Assembly (NCBI GenBank): GCA_040772305.1
Contig: JAXGYK010000001.1
Coordinates: 868,001 to 932,000 of the forward strand
Direction: 5' to 3'
DNA: 64,000 bases
Origin: Mesolinea sp040772305
GTDB lineage: Bacteria; Chloroflexota; Anaerolineae; Anaerolineales; Anaerolineaceae
Shown: positions 59,034-64,000 of the stretch, in pieces
Position numbering within the stretch: position 1 is the stretch's first letter
How the letters are laid out: every line of letters starts with the position of its first letter
The notes under the pieces: generated by a model
The model's input: the letters and a program-made list of their open reading frames with translations, nothing else
Databases searched by the model: none
What the model was told of the DNA's origin: nothing
Translations under genes and position numbers: made by a program

Positions 59034-61370
59034 TTAGGGCAGGTAGATATCCAGGATTTGCATCCCGGGCAGATCAGGCAGGGCAAGCGTAGCGCAGGTT
59101 TCGGTGTTGACCAGGATAGTTTGCGTAGCCTGCAGCTGCTTATTGACCAGTATCGTGCTCAGCCAGGGGCCCTTCTCCCATACGGGCTGCACACTGGGAA
59201 CTCCCTCCGCCAGGTGGCTGGTACTTGCTGTGTCCGGGTCATACAGGTAGAGGTCACGGTAATTGCGATTTGAATAGACCCATTGTCCCATCTCACCGGA
59301 GTAATTGCCGTTATTCAGGGTGAACATTGTGGGCAGCTGGGTATCATCGATCAGCACCCCTGTACCAAGGTCGTAGATCATCTTTTTGCCGCCCGATGCC
59401 AGATAGCTGAAATAAAGCTGGGATCCATCCTGGTTCCAGCCATCCAGAACGAGCATGTCCTGGGTGATGGGCAGGGTATCATAGCTGCCAGTATCCAAAT
59501 GATAAATGTAAAGCCGGAGGTTGCTGCCGCCCTGGAAGGCCAGCATCTTACTATCCGGCGACCAGAGCATCGTGGCTAAGCCCTGCTCTAAGAGCGTCCT
59601 TTTTTCTCCGCTCTCAAGATGCTTGATCGCCAGTCCGGTTTCCTGTTCAAAAGCTACCCATTGGCCGTCGGGCGAAAGGCTCGCTCGCTCCTGAACATTC
59701 GGCTCGATTTCCATAAGCTCTTTACCGTTCATATCGTAAAGGTAGAGCGGCGGATACAACACGGGGGCGGGGAGCTCTGCAGGATTATCTTTTGGTTCAT
59801 ATACGAGGGTCTTGGTGACCAGCAGTCTTCCCTGGGCAAAGGCGCTTGCAGCAGGCTGCGGCTCCAGAGGCTTATCATAGGCCAGGCAGGGCTGATTATC
59901 CAGTGGGGCGGGGTTCTGTGCAATCATGGCGGCTTCGGGCTGCCAAATGCCGATGAGGTTATGGGCAGGATCAGCCACCACCGGGTCAGTGAAGCTAAAG
60001 TGCAGGTCCGCCCTGGAGCTTGAAGAATAGTCAAAGTTGAGGAAGAATTTGCGGTAGCCAATCTGGTGATATTCTTCAAGGTTTATCAGAGGGGTACTGG
60101 CACCGCTCACAGTGGCCTTTAAACCCAGCACTTGGGGGCCCTGTTCGAAAACCAAACGGGCTTGGGTATTTGTGTGAGTTTGCAGGTATTCCAGTTTGAG
60201 TTCGTAATCGCCAAAGCGGATGGCTTCATCCAGGTTTAGATTGCTGGTCCAGAAATGTCCGGGAACGTTGAGCTTTGAACCGGGGTTATGGAGGGTAAAT
60301 TCAGCGCTAAGATCAGAGGCGATGCGGACGGGGTAGGCCTGCTGCTCAATACGCAGCGCGCCAGAAGAGGGCAGGGCACGCACTTCAATGGCATAGGCAC
60401 TGCCGACCTGGTTTTGCAAACCGCTGATCAGGGCTTCGGCGTTATCGGGAATACGGTAGGGGATCGGTTCGTTGTTTGCATCCCAAAGGCTTAGCTCGCC
60501 GGCTTCAAAGTAACCGCTCTGCAGGGCTGCGTTTACGGTCTTCGCGGCTTTGGAGCGCAACAGCAAGATCATGCCGCGTTCCGAGGGGATTAACTTTTCC
60601 ACGGTGATGGCATCAGCGACTGCGTTCGCCACAAGGTCCGTTCCGGATTGGGGGCTGGCTTCCGTTTCTGCACTGGCTACAGTTTCGCCGGGCATCTCAG
60701 ACTGTTCTACGGCGATTACAGGAAGAAGGGTGGGTTCAATGGCTGAGGCTACCAGGGTAAGAGGTGCCTGCCAATCCGCATTGGCCTGGCCGATCAGCGT
60801 GTTCCGGATGCAGGGCACCCTCAGTTCAAGGCTGGCAGTACCGGCGGGCAGCGCAGCAAAATCACCCTGCCCCTGGTTCGCTTCGTAATAACGTGTGCCA
60901 TCGGAAGTTTGCAGCCAGGCTTTTTCCTCGCACTGCTGGGGACTGAGGCTGATCATGAATTTGGGGGCTGGCACACCGGTAAAGTAATAGTGCACAAAAG
61001 TGCTTTCCGGCCCAAGCACAACTTGATCGATCCGCAGGGTAGTGCGTCCTTGGGTAACTTTAACAGGCTCCGGCAGAACCATGATGGTGCTTTGCGGCGC
61101 AACCACGCCCAATTCTGGAACAAAGCCAAAAAGGGTCTGCAATTGGGCCCACACCTTGCCGGGGCCGATGGCAAATACAAGCGCAGTAAGAACCAGCAAG
61201 CCAGCAAGTACCGGCTTCCAGACCGGGCGCCAGAAAGGAGCAGGTTTGGGGACAGGTTGCGTTGCCAGCTGCAGGATGGCCTGACGGTCGCGCTGACGCT
61301 TTGCAGGGCTGGGGGCAGGGAAGCTGAAAGCGTTCGTAATTTTTTCTTCAATGTTATCAAATTTATTCAT
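59034..61370 (-). CDS. Membrane protein with C-terminal beta-propeller, partner of the ECF sigma factor
   Basis: 778 residues. About 55 cytoplasmic residues, one membrane helix (VLAGLLVLTALVFAIGPGKV), then a beta-rich external region of about 420 residues, and a C-terminal TolB/WD40-like propeller with repeated blades (ASLSPDGQWVAFEQE, MLWSPDSKMLAFQGG, DGWNQDGSQLYFSYL). Its ATG overlaps the sigma-factor stop, the usual position of an anti-sigma factor. No zinc-type HxxxCxxC motif is visible. It may sense an external ligand and hold the sigma factor; this is inferred from position and topology. Confidence 0.78.
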   Translation of the reverse strand: MNKFDNIEEKITNAFSFPAPSPAKRQRDRQAILQLATQPVPKPAPFWRPVWKPVLAGLLVLTALVFAIGPGKVWAQLQTLFGFVPELGVVAPQSTIMVLPEPVKVTQGRTTLRIDQVVLGPESTFVHYYFTGVPAPKFMISLSPQQCEEKAWLQTSDGTRYYEANQGQGDFAALPAGTASLELRVPCIRNTLIGQANADWQAPLTLVASAIEPTLLPVIAVEQSEMPGETVASAETEASPQSGTDLVANAVADAITVEKLIPSERGMILLLRSKAAKTVNAALQSGYFEAGELSLWDANNEPIPYRIPDNAEALISGLQNQVGSAYAIEVRALPSSGALRIEQQAYPVRIASDLSAEFTLHNPGSKLNVPGHFWTSNLNLDEAIRFGDYELKLEYLQTHTNTQARLVFEQGPQVLGLKATVSGASTPLINLEEYHQIGYRKFFLNFDYSSSSRADLHFSFTDPVVADPAHNLIGIWQPEAAMIAQNPAPLDNQPCLAYDKPLEPQPAASAFAQGRLLVTKTLVYEPKDNPAELPAPVLYPPLYLYDMNGKELMEIEPNVQERASLSPDGQWVAFEQETGLAIKHLESGEKRTLLEQGLATMLWSPDSKMLAFQGGSNLRLYIYHLDTGSYDTLPITQDMLVLDGWNQDGSQLYFSYLASGGKKMIYDLGTGVLIDDTQLPTMFTLNNGNYSGEMGQWVYSNRNYRDLYLYDPDTASTSHLAEGVPSVQPVWEKGPWLSTILVNKQLQATQTILVNTETCATLALPDLPGMQILDIYLP

Positions 61371-61911
61371 GGTCGTTCTCCAAACTGGAACTAAGGCGTT
61401 CCAAAAGCCGGTAATAGCGCTTTTTGATGCGGGCTTCAGGTTGGCGCAGCACACGCGCTGTTTCTTTAAAAGTGAGCCTGGCTATCAGATGCAGACGAAT
61501 CAGGTCTTGCTCGTCATCATTTAGGCTGCTGATCAGCTGTTGGATGAAGATGCGTTGATCTTGAGTAACCTCGTTGTCTGCCAAACCGTGCAGTTCTTCA
61601 TCAATGCTCTCGTGCCGGCGGTGTTTTTGACGACGGAAATGGTCGCGGGCATGATTACGGGCGATTTGGAAGAGCCAGGAGGTAAAGCGCTCGGGATCGT
61701 TTAGCCCGGGCAGAGCCTTAAAGGCGGTCAGAAATGTTTGACTGGCAATGTCCTGCGCGTCTTCCTGGCTGCCGGTATAGGTGTACAAAAAGCGATAAAT
61801 GCGCTCGTAGTAGGCCTCGTAGACTTGCAGCATGGCTTCGGGATCGCTCGCAGCATTTCTGATTTGGTCAAGCGGAATGGTCATTGTTTTTCCCTGTAAG
61901 CTGGTTTCCAT
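61363..61911 (-). CDS. ECF RNA polymerase sigma factor
   Basis: 182 residues. Sigma region 2 is seen as YERIYRFLYTYTGSQEDAQDIASQTF with FTSWLFQIARNHARDHFRRQ, and region 4 as LISSLNDDEQDLIRLHLIARLTFKETARVL. It directs transcription of a stress or envelope regulon. An ATG nine codons further in (61884) has AGGGAAAAA before it and is a realistic alternative start. TACAAT on the minus strand at 61935-61940 may be the promoter. The gene overlaps the membrane partner by 8 bases. Confidence 0.9.
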   Translation of the reverse strand: METSLQGKTMTIPLDQIRNAASDPEAMLQVYEAYYERIYRFLYTYTGSQEDAQDIASQTFLTAFKALPGLNDPERFTSWLFQIARNHARDHFRRQKHRRHESIDEELHGLADNEVTQDQRIFIQQLISSLNDDEQDLIRLHLIARLTFKETARVLRQPEARIKKRYYRLLERLSSSLENDHE

Positions 61912-62379
61912 AAGCAATTATCCATGTTTTGTGTATTGTAGCTACACAAGATAGTGGTTTGAGGGGCGCTTAAAGGGACAATTTGCCAGAGCTTTCATAT
62001 AATCAAAGGCCTTTTTTAACCAAACAAGAAAGAGCCGGCCATTGAACTGCACCCTTAAACTTGGACAATCAATCCAAGATCGGAGCTGCAGTTCAGGAAG
62101 AACTTTTTTGGGGTTGCGCAAACGATGTTTGGTTTCGTAAGCGCTGATAAATATTTGTAAAGTGGGGTTTTCAGAATCAGCCGTTTCCCCTACGCGGCTT
62201 AGCAGATAGTAATCAATGGTTTCAAAGTGATGTAGCTACCAGGTATGTCGGCCCTGAACGCGGATTCGGGACAAACTATTAAAGATAGACTTGGTTTGCT
62301 GGTTTAGGCATTTGGGCAAATCCCATTTGATTATCAGATATACTTTTTACAGGAAATGCTCTATTCAATGGAGGAAAGA
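61912..62379. other. 468-base gap with promoter region and an insertion-sequence end remnant
   Basis: No gene is supported. It contains the sigma-gene promoter, a 53-base inverted-repeat element at 62043-62095, and AT-rich DNA before the iron-type binding protein. Confidence 0.5.
62043..62095. mobile_element. Abutted inverted-repeat ends of an IS3-like element
   Basis: TGAACTGCA (62043-62051) and TGCAGTTCA (62087-62095) form the outer repeat, and CTTGGA/TCCAAG the inner; the two halves are imperfect 26-base inverted repeats with no coding sequence between. The sequence style resembles IS3-group termini. It looks like two insertion-sequence ends joined after internal loss, or a very small non-autonomous element. 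Confidence 0.5.
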
Positions 62380-63399
62380 ATGCGTAAGACTTTCATTGTT
62401 CTGTTGGTTTTGTTCTTAATCTTTCCATTGGCTGCTTGTCAAAACCAGGAGAATCCCAAAGTTGTTATTTATGTGAGTGTAGACCAAAACTATGCTGAAC
62501 CGATTCTGAAACAATTTGAAGCCGAGAGCGGCATTCAGGTTTTAGCGGTTTATGACGTGGAGGCAACAAAGACCACAGGCTTGGTTACCCGGATTATTGC
62601 TGAAAAAGACAAGCCTCAGGCTGATGTTTTTTGGAGCGGTGAATTTTTGCAAACGGTCCTTTTAAAACAGGAAGGGACCTTAGAAGCGTATAAACCAGCT
62701 CACGGTGATGCTTTAGGTGCGAGCTTTCATGACCCGGACTGGCAGTGGACGGCAATTGGCGGGCGGGCGCGCGTTTTAATCGTGAATACGGATTTGGTGA
62801 AACCCGAAGAAATGCCCGATTCGATTTTTGACTTGGTGAATCCGGACTTTTTGCCTGAGAAGGCAGCTTTGGCATTGCCCCTCTTTGGCACCACAGCAAC
62901 ACATGCATCTGCCCTGTATGCCAGCCTGGGTGAGGCAGAGGCAAGGGCCTTTTTCGAAAAGGTGCTGGAAATGAAAGTGAAGGTCGTGGATGGAAACTCC
63001 GTGGTGAAAGATCAGGTGTCGGAAGGCTTCCTGCGCTTTGGGCTTACGGATACAGATGATGCCTGTCAGGCAATTCAAAACGGAAAACCGGTCACGCTGG
63101 TGTTTCCTGACCAGAAAGCAGATCAGCTGGGTACGATGGTGATTCCCAACTCGATTGCCCGGATAGCCAGCGGAAAAAATGATGCTGAGGCAAAAAAGCT
63201 GATCGATTACCTGAGCTCACCTTCCACGGAGCAAGCCCTGGTAGACAGCGGATGGATCCAGGTACCTGCTTTTGAAACAACGACCTTGCCGGAATGCGGC
63301 GGGGTGCATGGGCTGAAGGTAATGGCGCTGGACTTTGACCAGACTTTTGCGGTTTTTGAACAAGTGAAAGCTGAGCTTACAAGCCTATTTTTGCATTAG
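62380..63399 (+). CDS. Family 1 ABC substrate-binding lipoprotein (iron-type)
   Basis: 339 residues from ATG 62380, with GGAGG six bases before it. Lipoprotein signal with LAACQN lipobox (Cys about 22), then the class II periplasmic-binding fold: VVIYVSVDQNYAEPILKQF, GIQVLAVYDVEATKTTGLV, KPQADVFWSGE and GFLRFGLTDTDDACQAI. This matches iron(III), or related thiamine/2-aminoethylphosphonate, binding proteins. Followed by a permease gene, so an ABC importer operon begins here. Two upstream in-frame ATGs lack this ribosome site. Confidence 0.87.
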   Translation: MRKTFIVLLVLFLIFPLAACQNQENPKVVIYVSVDQNYAEPILKQFEAESGIQVLAVYDVEATKTTGLVTRIIAEKDKPQADVFWSGEFLQTVLLKQEGTLEAYKPAHGDALGASFHDPDWQWTAIGGRARVLIVNTDLVKPEEMPDSIFDLVNPDFLPEKAALALPLFGTTATHASALYASLGEAEARAFFEKVLEMKVKVVDGNSVVKDQVSEGFLRFGLTDTDDACQAIQNGKPVTLVFPDQKADQLGTMVIPNSIARIASGKNDAEAKKLIDYLSSPSTEQALVDSGWIQVPAFETTTLPECGGVHGLKVMALDFDQTFAVFEQVKAELTSLFLH

Positions 63400-63405
63400 G
63401 AAAGG

Positions 63406-64000
63406 ATGCTTGTGCAAGGACATCGGCGCAAGTGCTCTGGAGGTCAGGCAGTCGGATGGCTGCTTTTTGCATTGGCTGCATACCTTCCTGTCGGGTACGC
63501 TTTCTTTAAAAGCCTTGTCTTGAGCGAAGGTGTGAGCATCCTGGAAATCTTTGGCCCCAGAGTCTGGAGTATGCTCTGGCGCAGTATCGCTTATGCCGGT
63601 TTGGCAAGTTTGATAGCAACGGTCTTGGGCTGTTTGGCAGCTTTTCAAACCAGCCGTTGGAAGCTGTCCGTCCGGCTTATACCGGTGGTTTTATTAACCC
63701 TCCCTGCTTATATTTACGTTCTGGCCTGGAACAGTTCCAGATATATGCTGGAACGCTTGTTGAGAGCATCCTGGACACCATCCAGCACCGGTTTTTTACT
63801 GGCCGTGCTGGTCCAGGCACTGTATTTATTGCCGCTGCCTTATTTAATTTCTGTGTTTGCTATCGAAACGGTGGACAAGAAGCTGGTGGAAGCCGCTCGC
63901 GGATATTTGCCAGCCGGGGAAGTGTTGCGCAGGGTGGTTTTGCCGCTGATGATGCCGTTTATCCTGACGGCACTCAACCTGGGTCTCTTTTTAGGGCTGC
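63406..64000 (+). CDS. ABC transporter permease (iron-type), N-terminal part
   Basis: Open from ATG 63406 to the end of the window, about 198 codons, so the stop lies beyond. AGGAAAGG precedes the ATG, six bases after the binding-protein stop. Several helices are visible (VGWLLFALAAYLPVGYAFF and IPVVLLTLPAYIYVLAW), and the coupling loop is VEAARGYLPAGEVLRRVVLP (E-A-A-x3-G), typical of FbpB-type inner-membrane permeases, which are two-lobed and about 500-550 residues. Operon partner of the preceding gene. Confidence 0.85.
   Translation, partial: MLVQGHRRKCSGGQAVGWLLFALAAYLPVGYAFFKSLVLSEGVSILEIFGPRVWSMLWRSIAYAGLASLIATVLGCLAAFQTSRWKLSVRLIPVVLLTLPAYIYVLAWNSSRYMLERLLRASWTPSSTGFLLAVLVQALYLLPLPYLISVFAIETVDKKLVEAARGYLPAGEVLRRVVLPLMMPFILTALNLGLFLGL

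Noticed and set aside
1..64000. CRISPR array
   Set aside because: No series of regularly spaced direct repeats was seen, and no cas genes are present.

Overview
The window is about 64 kb of a bacterial chromosome of moderate GC. It probably comes from an anaerobic Chloroflexota (Anaerolineae-like) organism; this is inferred from gene content and style, since no rRNA is present. Supporting signs are a single-chain glycine-tRNA ligase (alpha and beta fused), a MerR regulator with a B12 domain, very large Ala/Pro-linker lipoprotein binding proteins for oligopeptide ABC transporters, a transmembrane regulator with a beta-propeller beside an ECF sigma factor, and several genes that seem to start without a leader. 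Two or three stretches (about 20.3-25.8 kb, 37.8-42.4 kb, and the single genes at 48.8-49.5 and 55.9-57.7 kb) look AT-richer and Firmicutes-like and are probably acquired.

Layout: 1-6.15 kb is housekeeping (5'-nucleotidase tail, two small membrane proteins, RNase Z, Maf, a lipoprotein PBP, RsgA). 6.1-15.8 kb is peptide uptake: a family 5 binding lipoprotein, then a strong promoter driving a five-gene oligopeptide ABC operon, whose binding protein appears circularly permuted and whose permeases carry extra domains, closed by a small membrane protein and a terminator. 15.96-20 kb has tRNA-Gln, glmU, a CBS-domain membrane protein, cdd and recO. 20.3-25.8 kb is a two-component system plus a polyphosphate-polymerase-like VTC protein, DUF4956 and CotH kinase-like protein, with matching operators in front of both halves. 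26-37.6 kb holds glyQS, a CarH-like B12 photoreceptor regulator with a PIG-L deacetylase, a YacP-like nuclease, upp, a HAD phosphatase, mutY with two companions, and a slipin with a hexulose-phosphate-synthase-like protein.

37.8-42.4 kb is an AT-rich cassette (ABC-2 exporter, membrane protein, alpha/beta hydrolase, CPBP protease, GyrI-like protein). 42.6-48.3 kb is a complete type I restriction-modification system (hsdM-hsdS-hsdR) whose specificity subunit has a 12-bp tandem repeat in the central spacer. 48.4-52.5 kb has clpB and, 1.3 kb beyond it, a second truncated copy of the clpB 3' end, with an FkbM methyltransferase between them. 52.9-58.8 kb has a YfcC-type carrier with an M20 amidohydrolase, a large membrane protein, and a second M20 copy. 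59-62 kb is an ECF sigma factor with a membrane beta-propeller partner, and 62.4 kb to the end starts an iron-type ABC transporter (binding protein, partial permease).

The most unusual items are the apparently permuted peptide-binding protein with its modified permeases, the paired 11-bp-repeat operators of the VTC/DUF4956/CotH locus, the CarH motif, the HsdS repeat, the clpB-fragment scar, and a set of apparent leaderless promoters.
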